Below the pieces are notes generated by a model that saw only the letters and a list, made by a program, of their open reading frames with translations, did not search any database and was not told where the DNA came from. This document shows positions 44,712 to 53,781 of a stretch of DNA of 64,000 nucleotides, one piece after another. A program made the translations under genes and the position numbers. Source of the stretch: Hymenobacter sp. ISL-91 (GTDB lineage Bacteria > Bacteroidota > Bacteroidia > Cytophagales > Hymenobacteraceae); contig NZ_JAGGPS010000036.1 in assembly GCF_018613725.1 (NCBI RefSeq), forward strand, positions 1-64,000, in the 5' to 3' direction. Position 1 is the first letter of the stretch, and each line of letters starts with the position of its first letter.

Positions 44712-45143
44712 TTACGCCGGCCACCACTGACACCAGAAGTTAAAGCCTTGCTCGTTGAGCAGGGCTTTTTCGGTTTCATGGAGCTGCAGCATCACATAAT
44801 CTTCGTGGCTGATGGTGCCCAGTAGCAACTGGTCGTCGTGGTAGAAAGCGGGGTCTTCGAAGTCGCCAGCCCGCCAGTCGTCGTAAGCCAGCGTTTGGCA
44901 ATAGGCTCTTAGGGCGGGCGTCAGCCAGAACCGATGTGTCGCGCCGTATGCCCTGGTTACCTGTTGCGGCAGTTCCACCGCTGCTTCCTGTAGCATATCG
45001 GGTAGCGGGCCTTGCAGCAGAAACTTATTTAGCTCCAGATAATTGACTTGGGGAAGCACCCGTGCCAGCAGCGCCGCCCACTGGTGGGCACGCTGGCTGA
45101 ACTTATCGTCGAGGAAGTAGCTGGGATTCTCGTCTGAGGCCAT
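44712..45143 (-). CDS. Hypothetical protein
   Basis: 143 aa from ATG 45143 (MASDENPSYFLDDKF); a start 15 bp upstream at 45158 is possible. Acidic, soluble, largely helical, rich in aromatic residues (YDDWRAGDFEDPAFYHDDQ, GFNFWCQWWPA at the C-terminus). No signal peptide or membrane segment. The C-terminal half mentions recognisable family-like text such as LLGTISHEDYVMLQLHE, but I cannot name the family. It is convergent with the META lipoprotein and has its own upstream region of 355 bp. Confidence 0.7.
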   Translation of the reverse strand: MASDENPSYFLDDKFSQRAHQWAALLARVLPQVNYLELNKFLLQGPLPDMLQEAAVELPQQVTRAYGATHRFWLTPALRAYCQTLAYDDWRAGDFEDPAFYHDDQLLLGTISHEDYVMLQLHETEKALLNEQGFNFWCQWWPA

Positions 45144-45498
45144 GGTTGAAGCTAGCAAAATCTCGCGTGGCGAAGTATTGCCTGGAGTTTGCTGGAGTGC
45201 TAGTCAGATTTTCCGGGAGCATCCGTATGGCACGCGCAACCAGATCTGCCTGTAGTGCTGCTGTCAGTTGGCAATGACAGTAGCACTGCGGGCAACTCTC
45301 AAGTAACACAAGCAACTGATTAACAAGGCAAAATACACTCATAAGTATAACTTATATTATTATTTTCAAATCAATATATATCCTTATTTTTTATTAACTT
45401 AGTACTATGTTCTTTGACTGCGTCGGGACTCGATAATGTATACACACCGGCTCCCAACATGCTTTTCTAGCTTGGTCATCTTCTTATTTTGCTCGTTT
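45144..45498. other. Gene-free stretch with hairpin
   Basis: 355 bp between divergent genes. A near-perfect hairpin (AGTGCTGCTGTCA ... TGACAGTAGCACT, 45254-45287) lies in the middle, and 45345-45420 is strongly AT-rich, as expected of a promoter region for the VOC gene. No clean TTG/TAnnTTTG pair was found. Confidence 0.5.
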
Positions 45499-46035
45499 AT
45501 GAAAAACGCTCTTTTACTTTTGCTACTGCTGCTCGGGTCTTTGGCAGCAAGTGCCCAAGAGACAAACGACCTGCGCTTTGAAACCCAGAGAACAGTGGTG
45601 TATCCAGTAAGCAACGCTGCTCGCTTGGATAACGCCCTTAAATGGTACGCTGATTTTTTCGGTGTACCACACGATACCTTACGAAAAGATGTACCTAACC
45701 CCTACGCCGTATTTATAGTGGACGGCACGGAGGTAAGGCTGGAAACCTCCCCTAAGTACTTAAAGCTAAATGACCCGCTGTTCTATTGGGTGCTACCAAC
45801 ACCCGATGCCGTAACTACCAAATTCAACGCGCTCGAAGGGGAAAATAACCGGTTCAATAGCGGATTATTCAGCCCTATACGCCATCACGGAGGCATTCGC
45901 CGATCCAGGCGGCGCACTGATGGCAAAGGAAGTAAAAGGGATGTTGTAGAAACGGTGATTGGCTTCATCGTGTATGACCCTGAGGGCAATGAGGTTGGCG
46001 TTATCAACAACCCCATTTATCCGCCCCGCAAATAA
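45499..46035 (+). CDS. Secreted VOC (glyoxalase)-fold protein, paralog 1
   Basis: 178 aa from ATG 45499 (MKNALLLLLLLLGSL), giving a signal peptide cut near ASAQ. The mature part has a VOC-like layout: TVVYPVSNAARLDNALKWYA, YAVFIVDGTEVRLE, FYWVLPTPDAVTTKF and GFIVYDPEGNEVGVINNP. Unlike typical cytosolic VOC enzymes, this one is exported. No full set of metal ligands is evident, so it may bind rather than transform a ligand. It is a clear paralog of the next gene (shared YPVS, EVRLE, FYW-LPTP, DPEGN-GVINNP). A basic loop (RRSRRRTDGKGSKRD) is specific to this copy. Confidence 0.75.
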   Translation: MKNALLLLLLLLGSLAASAQETNDLRFETQRTVVYPVSNAARLDNALKWYADFFGVPHDTLRKDVPNPYAVFIVDGTEVRLETSPKYLKLNDPLFYWVLPTPDAVTTKFNALEGENNRFNSGLFSPIRHHGGIRRSRRRTDGKGSKRDVVETVIGFIVYDPEGNEVGVINNPIYPPRK

Positions 46036-46142
46036 CCTAAGCTCCCATTGCCTTTCACCGGCCTAGTCGGTTCGTTTCGCTTTTCAGGTATACTGGTCGG
46101 ATGCAATTGCTGCTACCAGCACAAACGATAGTCCCCCGACCT

Positions 46143-46691
46143 ATGAAAACGCCCCTGTGGATTTCGCTGCTGCTGTTGCTACTTTGGCCCGTGCTGGCGC
46201 AGGCCCAGGATAATCCTACTCCCGGCTTTTCGGCCCAGAAAACGCTTGTGTATCCGGTAAGCAGCGCCGAGCGGCTGCCCGCCGCCATTGCCTGGTACAC
46301 CGATTTTTTCGGTAAGCCACCCACCCGCGTAGTGCAGGATGCCGAGCACCCTTATGCCCTGTTCAATATAGACGGGGCAGAGGTGCGGCTGGAAACTGAT
46401 CCGCAGTTTTTGCAACTGCGCGAGCCGGTATTTTACTGGACCCTGCCGACGCCGGAAGATGTGGTAGCCAAATTTGAGAGGCTGAGCGCCAACCGGGCCA
46501 ACAAGTTCAACGGTGGTCTTTTCAGTAAGCTGCGTCAGCTCGACAGCACTCGTTCCTCTTCATCTGAAGTACGCCCCGCTGCCGGCAACACAGGCCCAGA
46601 GGGGGTAACGCAGGTGCGGGGGTTTATTGTTTTAGACCCCGAGGGCAACCAGATCGGCGTTATCAATAACCCGGTGTACCCCCCAAAATGA
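46143..46691 (+). CDS. Secreted VOC (glyoxalase)-fold protein, paralog 2
   Basis: 182 aa from ATG 46143 (MKTPLWISLLLLLLW), with a signal peptide ending AQAQ. Same layout as the preceding gene: LVYPVSSAERLPAAIAWYTD, YALFNIDGAEVRLE, FYWTLPTPEDVVAKFERL and GFIVLDPEGNQIGVINNP. It lies 107 bp after paralog 1, so the pair is a tandem duplication. Its TGA stop overlaps the ATG of the histidine kinase gene in an ATGA junction, indicating translational coupling. The inference is that this exported protein is the ligand-binding or modulating partner of the kinase. Confidence 0.78.
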   Translation: MKTPLWISLLLLLLWPVLAQAQDNPTPGFSAQKTLVYPVSSAERLPAAIAWYTDFFGKPPTRVVQDAEHPYALFNIDGAEVRLETDPQFLQLREPVFYWTLPTPEDVVAKFERLSANRANKFNGGLFSKLRQLDSTRSSSSEVRPAAGNTGPEGVTQVRGFIVLDPEGNQIGVINNPVYPPK

Positions 46692-48928
46692 ACCAGGGCC
46701 TCCCGTCGGCTTGTACCAGCCTGCCCAGCTGGCTCGGTCTGCCTTTCCGGCGTATCGGCTGGCTGCTGGTGCTAGGGCTGGTGGCAGGCCTGCTGGTGCC
46801 GCGGCCAGGCTGCGCCCAAAGCCGCACCGCCGACAGCCTGCGCCACCTGCTGCAAACCAACCGGCAGTTCGATACCCTGCGGGTAAAGCGCCTGCATGAG
46901 TTGGTAATGGAGCTGGCGGCCGTAAATGCCCCCCAGGCCCTGCGGCTAAGCCACCAGGCCCTGCGACTCTCGCAGCAACTCGCCGACACGCCCTCCATTG
47001 GCCGTAGCTTGCTCTGGCTCAGCATCCTGCAACGCCGCTTACCCAACTACGATTCGGCCCGCCACTATACCCTGCTGGCCCAACAGCTGTACGCCCGCCG
47101 CCGCGACCGGCCACGCGAGGCGCGTGCCTGCCTCGAACTGAGTTTGATTGACGCCCAGCAAACCAACCTGACGGCCGCCCTGACGTGGGGGCTGCGCGGA
47201 CTGCGCCTGGCCGAGCAAACGACTGACCGGGCGGTACAAACGCAGCTGCGGGCTATTGTGGGGGATACCTATGGCAAGCTGGGCGACTACGCCAGCGCCC
47301 TGCCGATACTCGACCGGGCCCTGCGCGACGGCCACCGCCTGGGCGACGAGCAGGTGGTGGCGGCCGTGCTCAACAGCCTGGGCAGCGTACACCAGCGGCT
47401 GCGCAACTGGCCCGAAGCCCTTCGCTACTTCCGGCGGGCGGTGGCCGTGTGCCGCCGGATGGGCGATATGCAGAACCAGCTGGCCAATGAAATCGGGCTG
47501 GCCGAAGTATATATTGAGCAGGGCCAGCCGGTTCGGGCCCTGCTGCACGGCCGCCTGGCCCGCGACCTGATCAGGAGCACCCAAGACGATTTCAACCAGC
47601 CCTCGGTGGAGCTGCTGCTGGCCCGGGCGTTTCTGCTGCTGCACCACCCCGACAGCACGCTGATGCTGGCCAGCCACGCCCGGGAGCTGAGCCGGAAAAC
47701 CCGCAGCAACGGCAATCTGGCCGCGGCTACCGAACTACTGGCCAAAGCCTACGCCGAGCTGAACAATTATCCGGCGGCCTACCAGCAGCAACGCTTGTTT
47801 TCGGCTTACCAGGATACGCTGGCCGGCGAAGCCACACAGCGCAAAACCAGCGCCCTGCGCTATGGCTACGAGCTAGATCAGAAGGAAACGCAGATTGCCC
47901 TGCTCACAAAAACCCGCCAGCTGCAGGCCCAGAAAAGCGCCCGCCAACGCCTGCAGCTGTACGCGTTGCTGGCCGGCTTTGCGGCCCTGGTGCTGGTGAT
48001 AGGGCTGCTGGGCCGCAACGTGCACCTCAAGCAGCGCATCAACCGCCACCTGAATGCCCAGAATGCCCAGGTGGCCCGCCAGCGCGACGACCTGACCAAA
48101 GCACTAGCCGACCTGACCCAGGCGCTGGACCGGCTGAAGTCGACCCAGAACCAGCTCATTCAGCGCGAAAAGATGGCCTCACTGGGTGAGTTAACGGCCG
48201 GCATTGCCCACGAAATTCAGAACCCGCTCAACTTCGTCAACAACTTTTCGGAGGTGAGCACCGAGTTGGTAGAGGAGTTTATGGAGGGCCCCTGGCAGCA
48301 GCTACCGGAGGCCGAAAAAGCCTACGCCACCGAGTTGCTGGCCACGCTCACAGACAACCTGCACAAGATAAGCCAGCACGGCCACCGCGCCGACAGCATC
48401 GTGAAAGGCATGCTGCAACACTCGCAGGCCAGCGCCGGAGTGTTCGAAGCCGTTAACCTGAACACCCTGGTTACCGACCACCTCACCATGGCCTATCAAC
48501 TGTTCCGGTCGAAAGACCCCAGCTTCAACGCTACCCTCATTACCGACCTGAGCCCCCAGTTGCCGGCCGTGCGGCTGGTACCGCAGGATATAGGCCGGGT
48601 GCTGCTCAACCTGTTCGCCAACGCTTTTTATGCGCTGGCACAACGCCGCAACCAGGGCCTGCCCGGTAGCTCCCTCAAGCTGGAGGTACACATCAGCCTG
48701 CTGGCCCGGCAGGTACAGATTAGGGTTCTGGACAACGGCATCGGCATGAGCGAAGAAACCCGCCAGAAGGCGCTACTGCCCTTTTTCACTACCAAACCGC
48801 CCGGCGAGGGCACCGGCCTGGGCCTGTCGCTGAGCTACGACATCATCGTGCAGGGCCATGGGGGCACGCTCAGCATCAGCAGCCAACCCGGCGGTGGCAC
48901 CGAGGTTACGATACGCCTGCCGCGCTGA
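46688..48928 (+). CDS. TPR-containing sensor histidine kinase
   Basis: 746 aa. N-terminal signal or anchor ([19 protein letters not shown]), then a periplasmic sensor region of about 350 residues made of tetratricopeptide-like helical repeats ([40 protein letters not shown]). One membrane segment follows at about 422-440 ([18 protein letters not shown]), then a coiled coil. The HisKA motif is [20 protein letters not shown] with phospho-acceptor His508. The HATPase domain has N-box residues, DNGIGMSEE and [13 protein letters not shown] with a final [10 protein letters not shown]. No response regulator is adjacent. Start ATG overlaps the VOC stop (ATGA). Confidence 0.93.
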   Translation: MNQGLPSACTSLPSWLGLPFRRIGWLLVLGLVAGLLVPRPGCAQSRTADSLRHLLQTNRQFDTLRVKRLHELVMELAAVNAPQALRLSHQALRLSQQLADTPSIGRSLLWLSILQRRLPNYDSARHYTLLAQQLYARRRDRPREARACLELSLIDAQQTNLTAALTWGLRGLRLAEQTTDRAVQTQLRAIVGDTYGKLGDYASALPILDRALRDGHRLGDEQVVAAVLNSLGSVHQRLRNWPEALRYFRRAVAVCRRMGDMQNQLANEIGLAEVYIEQGQPVRALLHGRLARDLIRSTQDDFNQPSVELLLARAFLLLHHPDSTLMLASHARELSRKTRSNGNLAAATELLAKAYAELNNYPAAYQQQRLFSAYQDTLAGEATQRKTSALRYGYELDQKETQIALLTKTRQLQAQKSARQRLQLYALLAGFAALVLVIGLLGRNVHLKQRINRHLNAQNAQVARQRDDLTKALADLTQALDRLKSTQNQLIQREKMASLGELTAGIAHEIQNPLNFVNNFSEVSTELVEEFMEGPWQQLPEAEKAYATELLATLTDNLHKISQHGHRADSIVKGMLQHSQASAGVFEAVNLNTLVTDHLTMAYQLFRSKDPSFNATLITDLSPQLPAVRLVPQDIGRVLLNLFANAFYALAQRRNQGLPGSSLKLEVHISLLARQVQIRVLDNGIGMSEETRQKALLPFFTTKPPGEGTGLGLSLSYDIIVQGHGGTLSISSQPGGGTEVTIRLPR

Positions 48929-48947
48929 AGCAGTGTTGGCGCTCCGC

Positions 48948-50156
48948 CTAGCCTTCGTAACGCAGTTCGCCTGCGCCCACCTGCAGCGTCACGCCCGGCT
49001 CGGCCGTGATGCGGCCCGCCACCTGGGCCCGGTAGCCGCTGCCGCGCAGGCTGGCCACCACGGCGTCGGCTTGGGCTTCGTCGGTGACGAGCAGCATGCC
49101 GTTGCCCATGTTCCAGTAGAGGTAGGCTTCTTGGGGCGTGATGCCGGCCAGGTCGGCGAGCTGCTGCATGGCGGGCAGCGGCTCGAACAAGTTGCTTAGC
49201 TCGGCGCCAACCCCATTTTTGAGCACCCGCTTGAAGTTGTCGGCCAGGCCACCGCCGGTGATGTGGGCGGCGGCGTGCAGCGGCAGGCCCGCATCGAGCA
49301 CCGTCGCTACGCCCGGCGAGTAGATGAGCGAAGGCGCCAGCATGACCTCACCCCAGGTTTTTGGGTGAGGAATTTTGAATTCCTCGGCGGTGTCACTGGA
49401 CTGGCTGGCAGCGTCGGTAGCTTTCGTTACGCCCACATTGCCGGACTCACCGCCGGCAATTCCTAATTCAAAATTCAAAATTCCTAATTCGCCGTAAGGC
49501 GCCAGGTGCCACTTTTCGCCGAAAGCTTGGGTGAGGGCGCGGCGGGCCAGCGAGTAGCCGTTGGAGCGGAACGAGGGCGAGTGCAGGGCCACCACGGCCT
49601 GGCCGGCGCGCACGTTGGCGCCGCTCAGGGGGCGCTCCAGGCTCGGGTGCAGCACCCCCACGGCCGTCGAGCACCAGTTGAAATTCATGCGGGCACCGGG
49701 GTAGCCGCCGATGCGGTTGCCGAGTTCGGCAATTTCGCCGCCCGTTACGGCTAGCTGGCTGAACTGGGCCGCGTCGTGCAGGCCGCGCATCAGCTCATCG
49801 ACTACGGTGTAGTCGAGCGTGTTCACGTCGATGATGTTGGAAAGATTGGTGGGCACGAAACCGGCCACAATGAGGTCGTCGGCTACCATGGCAATCAGGT
49901 CGTAGCCCAGCGTGTCGTAGCGGTCGAGGCGCTCGGCCACTTCAATCTTGGTCCCGATGCCGTCGGAGCCGATGCCCAGCCGCTCGTTGCCAAACCGGAT
50001 TTCATTGGAGAAGCCCCCGGCCAGGTCGCGGGCCGGCTCGCCGGGCTTGCCGGCGCGGGTAGCGAAGGTTTTCTGGGCCCACTCGTAGGCGTTACGCGAG
50101 GCGTTGTTGCCTTCTTCGATGGAGTAGCCGGCGGTGGCTTTGATGGATTCGTTCAT
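48948..50156 (-). CDS. purM: Phosphoribosylformylglycinamidine cyclo-ligase with in-frame repeat insertion
   Basis: 402 aa from ATG 50156 (MNESIKATAGYSIEEGN). PurM (AIR synthetase) closes the imidazole ring with ATP in purine synthesis step 5. Conserved parts: GSDGIGTKIEVAERL, YDLIAMVADDLIVAG, GGEIAELGNRIGGY, HSPSFRSNGYSLARRAL, HITGGGLADNFKRVLKNGVG and YLYWNMGNGMLLV. Between HLAPYGEL and KTWGEVMLAPSL (residues about 221-263) there are about 43 residues (ILNFELG ... EEFKIPHP) that are not PurM-like and are encoded by an AATTTTGAATT-type inverted repeat. The frame is kept, so the protein may still work. Last gene of the pur/pyr cluster. Confidence 0.93.
   Translation of the reverse strand: MNESIKATAGYSIEEGNNASRNAYEWAQKTFATRAGKPGEPARDLAGGFSNEIRFGNERLGIGSDGIGTKIEVAERLDRYDTLGYDLIAMVADDLIVAGFVPTNLSNIIDVNTLDYTVVDELMRGLHDAAQFSQLAVTGGEIAELGNRIGGYPGARMNFNWCSTAVGVLHPSLERPLSGANVRAGQAVVALHSPSFRSNGYSLARRALTQAFGEKWHLAPYGELGILNFELGIAGGESGNVGVTKATDAASQSSDTAEEFKIPHPKTWGEVMLAPSLIYSPGVATVLDAGLPLHAAAHITGGGLADNFKRVLKNGVGAELSNLFEPLPAMQQLADLAGITPQEAYLYWNMGNGMLLVTDEAQADAVVASLRGSGYRAQVAGRITAEPGVTLQVGAGELRYEG
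49369..49490. repeat. AT-rich-core inverted repeat inserted in purM
   Basis: Arms 49369-49392 (AATTTTGAATTCCTCGGCGG) and 49448-49490 (complement with repeated CAAAATTC units) around about 55 bp. It translates as part of the purM insertion. A different family from the GC-rich repeats. Confidence 0.75.
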
Positions 50157-50165
50157 GCGGTGGGA

Positions 50166-50311
50166 CCCCACCCCCCGGCCCCACTCTGCTCAATCCGCAG
50201 AATCCTACGGGAGAGGGGGAGCCTGACGACGGCAGCACAGGGTCAGTTTTTAAAGACTAGAAACCTAAAATCAGATTCCCTCTCCCAGAGGGGAGGGGTT
50301 GGGGTGGGGTT
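50166..50311. repeat. GC-rich palindromic repeat between purF and purM
   Basis: Left part 50166-50230 (CCCCACCCCCCGGCCCC ... GAGAGGGGGAGCCTGACGAC) is the same family as the mfd and purQ repeats, but with about 22 extra bases inside the hairpin. A degenerate opposite arm lies at 50278-50311 (CCCTCTCCCAGAGGGGAGGG). It fills the gap between the purF stop and the purM start. Confidence 0.75.
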
Positions 50312-51821
50312 AGTGCTCCGTCGGGGCGGGGGCCTTGGCACTCACCGAAGGCACGAGGCCACCGGCGTCCTTCTTGCGGTCGATGCGGTGGCTTTCGCGC
50401 TCCTCCTGGATGTGGCCCAGGTATTTGGTGATGTCGCCGGTGGGATAGTTGCCGGTGAAGCAGGCAAAGCAACCGCCGCCGTGGCCCTTGTCCTCGGCAA
50501 ACAGCTCCTGTAGGTCTTCTACTGATTGGTAAATCACCTTGTCGGCCTCGATGTAGCGGCAGATTTCCTCCTCGGTGTAGTTGGCCGCAATCAGCTCGGT
50601 GCTCATGGCCATATCGATGCCGTAGATGCAGGGCGCGACGATGGGCGGGGCGCTGCTGATAAAGTACACCTCCGAAGCGCCCGCCTCGCGCAGAATCCGC
50701 ACGATGCGCCGCGAGGTGGTGCCGCGCACGATACTGTCGTCGACGACGGCCACCTTTTTGCCCTCCACGAACTCGCGGATGGGGTTGAGCTTTTTGCGCA
50801 CGATGTCCTCGCGGCCGGCCTGGGAGCTGACGATAAACGAGCGGCCCATGTGGTTGTTTTTCACCAGCGCCCGGCGGTAGGGCACGCCAATGGCCTCGGC
50901 CAGCCCCGACGCCGCGAAGTAGCCCGACGAGGGCACGTCAATCACCATATCAGGCTGGATGCCCGACTCAATCACCTTGCGGGCGAGTATTTTGCCCAGC
51001 CGCACCCGCTCGCGGGCTACCAGCCGGCCATTAATGGTGGAGTCTTCGCGGGCGAAATAGATGTACTCGAACACGCAGAACGCCTTCGGCAGGCTATAGG
51101 GGTTCTTGCGGTGCACTTCAAAGTTCTGGTCGATGAAGATGGCCTGCCCCGGCCCCACATTCTCCACGAACTCGAAGCCCAGGTAGTCGAAGCAGGTGCT
51201 TTCGGAAACGAAGGCGTACACCGGGCCGGCCTCCGTCTGGCGGCGGCCCAGCACCAGCGGCCGGATGCCCAGCGGGTCGGTGAAGGCCAGCATGCCGTGG
51301 CCGGCAATGATGGTAACGGTGGCGTAGGCGCCCTTCACCAGCTCCTGGGTGGTTTCGACGGCATCAAAAATATCGACCACCGACAGCGCATCGAGGTTTT
51401 TGAGGCGCAGCTCGGAGGCGAAGGTGTACATGATGAGCTCCAGGTCGTTGCTGGTTTTGGGCAGCACGTGGTACTTTTCGTGCAGGCGCTTGGCGGCCGA
51501 GCGGAAGTTGATGACGTTGCCGTTGTGCACCATGGCCAGCCCGAACGGGTAGCTGGTGGTGAACGGCTGGGCCAGCTCGGCATCACTGGAACCCTGGGTG
51601 GTGTAGCGGGCGTGGCCGATGCCGATGTTGCCCTTGAGCTTCTTGAGCTGCTTGGGTCGGAACACGTCGGAAATCAGCCCGTTGCCCTTGCACAGGTGGA
51701 AATTACCGTCGAAGGTGGCCATGCCGGCCGCATCCTGCCCCCGGTGCTGGAGCGCCGTCAGGCCAAACACGATGTCGTGGGCAACATCCTCGGGGCCGTA
51801 AAAACCTACAATTCCGCACAT
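50310..51821 (-). CDS. purF: Amidophosphoribosyltransferase
   Basis: 503 aa. First committed step of purine synthesis: PRPP plus glutamine to phosphoribosylamine. It begins MCGIVGFYG; the Cys at residue 2 is the N-terminal nucleophile after Met removal, with no propeptide. The glutaminase half has GHARYTTQG and the LAMVHNGNVINF loop. The PRTase half has IDVPSSGYFAASGLAEAIG, GRSFIVSSQAGREDIVRKKL and the PRPP loop VAVVDDSIVRGTTSRRIV. The C-terminus is a Bacteroidota-type extension (GHGGGCFACFTGNYPTGDIT). Its stop touches the palindrome preceding purM. Confidence 0.95.
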   Translation of the reverse strand: MCGIVGFYGPEDVAHDIVFGLTALQHRGQDAAGMATFDGNFHLCKGNGLISDVFRPKQLKKLKGNIGIGHARYTTQGSSDAELAQPFTTSYPFGLAMVHNGNVINFRSAAKRLHEKYHVLPKTSNDLELIMYTFASELRLKNLDALSVVDIFDAVETTQELVKGAYATVTIIAGHGMLAFTDPLGIRPLVLGRRQTEAGPVYAFVSESTCFDYLGFEFVENVGPGQAIFIDQNFEVHRKNPYSLPKAFCVFEYIYFAREDSTINGRLVARERVRLGKILARKVIESGIQPDMVIDVPSSGYFAASGLAEAIGVPYRRALVKNNHMGRSFIVSSQAGREDIVRKKLNPIREFVEGKKVAVVDDSIVRGTTSRRIVRILREAGASEVYFISSAPPIVAPCIYGIDMAMSTELIAANYTEEEICRYIEADKVIYQSVEDLQELFAEDKGHGGGCFACFTGNYPTGDITKYLGHIQEERESHRIDRKKDAGGLVPSVSAKAPAPTEH

Positions 51822-51850
51822 GGCGCTGGGATTAGTATTGAGTAGTGGGT

Positions 51851-51896
51851 ATTGAGTAGTGAGATGATAGAGAAAACTACCATCTCACTACTCAAT
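51851..51896. repeat. 16-bp perfect inverted repeat at the purN stop
   Basis: ATTGAGTAGTGAGATG ... CATCTCACTACTCAAT with a 14-bp spacer. It supplies the last two codons and TAG stop of purN. Extra copies of GTATTGAGTAGT lie just before it. Confidence 0.75.
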
Positions 51897-52502
51897 CTTT
51901 ACCTCTTTGCGCAGCAAAGCCGCTAAGGTTTGGGGGTACAGCTGGTGCTCGGCCAGCAGCCCGCGGCGCTCGACTTCGGCCAGGGTTTCGGCTCCGCGCA
52001 GGTCTACGGTTTGCTGGGCCAGAATGGGGCCGGTGTCCAGCCCTTCATCAACCAGATGCACCGTTATTTTGGTTTCAACCAGCTGATTATCAAAGGCCCA
52101 TTCATAAGCGTGCAGGCCCTGATGCTGGTGCGTATCGGCGGGGTGAATGTTGAGGATGCGGCCCGCAAAGGCGCGCACAAACGTGGGCGAGAGAATGCGC
52201 ATGTAGCCTGCCAGCACCACGTAATCGGGCTGGTATTGGCGCAGAATTTCCACCACCTCGGCGTCGTAGTCGGCGCGCTTCCGGCCCTGGCTGCTGAGGC
52301 TGGCCGTGGGGCAGGCCAGCGCGGCGGCCGTGGCCAGGCCGGGCGCCTCGGGGTGGTTGCTGAACACTACCGCCACCTCGGCCAAATCGCGCAGCAGGCC
52401 CGTCTGGGCGGCCGTTACCAGCGCCACCATGTTCGAGCCCCGGCCCGAAAGCAGGATGGCCAGCCGGGCCTTGGGGGCGCTATGGTTACCAGTTGTTTGC
52501 AA
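51888..52502 (-). CDS. purN: Phosphoribosylglycinamide formyltransferase
   Basis: 204 aa. Transfers formyl from 10-formyl-THF to GAR (purine step 3). The start is a TTG at 52502, which overlaps the purD stop by 17 bp and implies translational coupling. Motifs: LAILLSGRGSNMVAL with the phosphate loop, VVFSNHPEAPGLATAA, VLAGYMRILSPTF, ILNIHPADTHQHQGLHA and DEGLDTGPILAQ, giving the catalytic Asn, His and Asp. The loop after NIHP (ADTHQHQG) departs from the usual SLLPxFxG consensus. The final residues IE and the stop come from a repeat. Confidence 0.92.
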   Translation of the reverse strand: MQTTGNHSAPKARLAILLSGRGSNMVALVTAAQTGLLRDLAEVAVVFSNHPEAPGLATAAALACPTASLSSQGRKRADYDAEVVEILRQYQPDYVVLAGYMRILSPTFVRAFAGRILNIHPADTHQHQGLHAYEWAFDNQLVETKITVHLVDEGLDTGPILAQQTVDLRGAETLAEVERRGLLAEHQLYPQTLAALLRKEVKIE

Positions 52503-53769
52503 GGACGGGTTCCGGCCGTTGGCCGATATCAGGGCGGAAGTACATATCCTGGAAAGTGACCCGGGCCGCTTCGCGGTACACGTACTGCACGGCGTCTTCC
52601 AGCGTGGCGCCGTGGCCCACCAGCACCAGCACCCGGCCGCCGTTGGTCGTCAGCTCGCCCGCTTCGTTGCGGCGGGTGGCCCCATGAAACGCCAGGATGC
52701 CGGGGTGCAGCTCGGTAAGGCCCGTGATGGGGAAGCCGGTGGCAAAACCACTGGCCGGATAGCCACCCGAGGCCAGCACCACGCCCACGTAATGGCCGGG
52801 GCGCTGACGCACGGTAGTCTGGGCCAGCGTGCCGTCGAGGGCGGCTTCGATGAGCTCCAGCAGGCTGCTTTGCAGGGCGGGCAGCAGCACTTCGGCCTCG
52901 GGGTCGCCGAGGCGGGCGTTGTATTCGAGCAGCTTGGGGCCCTGGGGCGTGAGCATGATGCCGAAGTACAGGAAGCCCTTGAAATCAAACTGTTCGGCCT
53001 GAATACCTTCCAGCGTGGGGTCGATAATCTGGGTGCGGATGGCGGCCAGGATGTTGTCGTCGGCGAAGGGCACCGGGCAGTAGGCGCCCATGCCGCCGGT
53101 GTTGGGACCCTGGTCGCCGGCCAGCAGCTGCTTGTGGTCCTGGGAGGGGCTGAGCAGGCGGATGCGGTTGCCGTCAGTGATGCCGATGATGCTGATTTCG
53201 GGGCCGCTGAGCTTTTCTTCGAGCAGAAAGCTGAACCAGCCGCTGTGCTGGGCCTCCAGGTCATCCAGCGCCGCATGGGCTTCTTCTACGGAAGAGCACA
53301 CGTACACGCCCTTGCCGGCCGCCAGCCCGTCGAACTTCACTACTACCTGCCCATCCAGCTCGGCCGCTTTGGCGCGGGCTTCGGCCAGCTTGTCGGAGCG
53401 AAACTGCCACGACATGGCGGTAGCCACGCCGTGGCGGCGCATGAAGTTCTTGCTCCACACCTTCGAGCTTTCCAGCGTAGCGCCCGCACGGCCTGGCCCA
53501 AACACCCGAATATCGGAGCCGGCGAAGTAGTCGGTGACGCCGGCCGCCAGCGGGGCTTCGGGGCCCACCACAACGAGCTTGGCGTCGTGTTCTTCGCAAA
53601 ACTGCTTGATGGCCGGGAAGTCGAGGGCGCTGATGTCGGGGTGGCTGTTGGGGATGCCGGCGTTGCCGGGCAGCACGTGCACGGTGCCCCCGTCCTGGGT
53701 GAGTTTCCAGGCCAGGGCATGCTCGCGGGCCCCGCCGCCGAGAAGAACTATGGGTTTAGGAGCTGTCAA
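52486..53769 (-). CDS. purD: Phosphoribosylamine--glycine ligase
   Basis: 427 aa. Joins phosphoribosylamine and glycine with ATP (purine step 2). ATP-grasp enzyme: N-terminal IVLLGGGAREHALAWKL, PGNAGIPNSHPDI, VVVGPEAPLAAGV, then FMRRHGVATA and KFDGLAAGKGVYV in the B domain, and the metal/ATP residues in KFDGLAAGKG, DQGPNTGGMGAY and EYNARLGDPEAEVLLP. All parts intact and length normal. It lies 12 bp after purC and its stop overlaps the purN start. Confidence 0.95.
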   Translation of the reverse strand: MTAPKPIVLLGGGAREHALAWKLTQDGGTVHVLPGNAGIPNSHPDISALDFPAIKQFCEEHDAKLVVVGPEAPLAAGVTDYFAGSDIRVFGPGRAGATLESSKVWSKNFMRRHGVATAMSWQFRSDKLAEARAKAAELDGQVVVKFDGLAAGKGVYVCSSVEEAHAALDDLEAQHSGWFSFLLEEKLSGPEISIIGITDGNRIRLLSPSQDHKQLLAGDQGPNTGGMGAYCPVPFADDNILAAIRTQIIDPTLEGIQAEQFDFKGFLYFGIMLTPQGPKLLEYNARLGDPEAEVLLPALQSSLLELIEAALDGTLAQTTVRQRPGHYVGVVLASGGYPASGFATGFPITGLTELHPGILAFHGATRRNEAGELTTNGGRVLVLVGHGATLEDAVQYVYREAARVTFQDMYFRPDIGQRPEPVLANNW

Positions 53770-53781
53770 ATTCGTTTTCGC

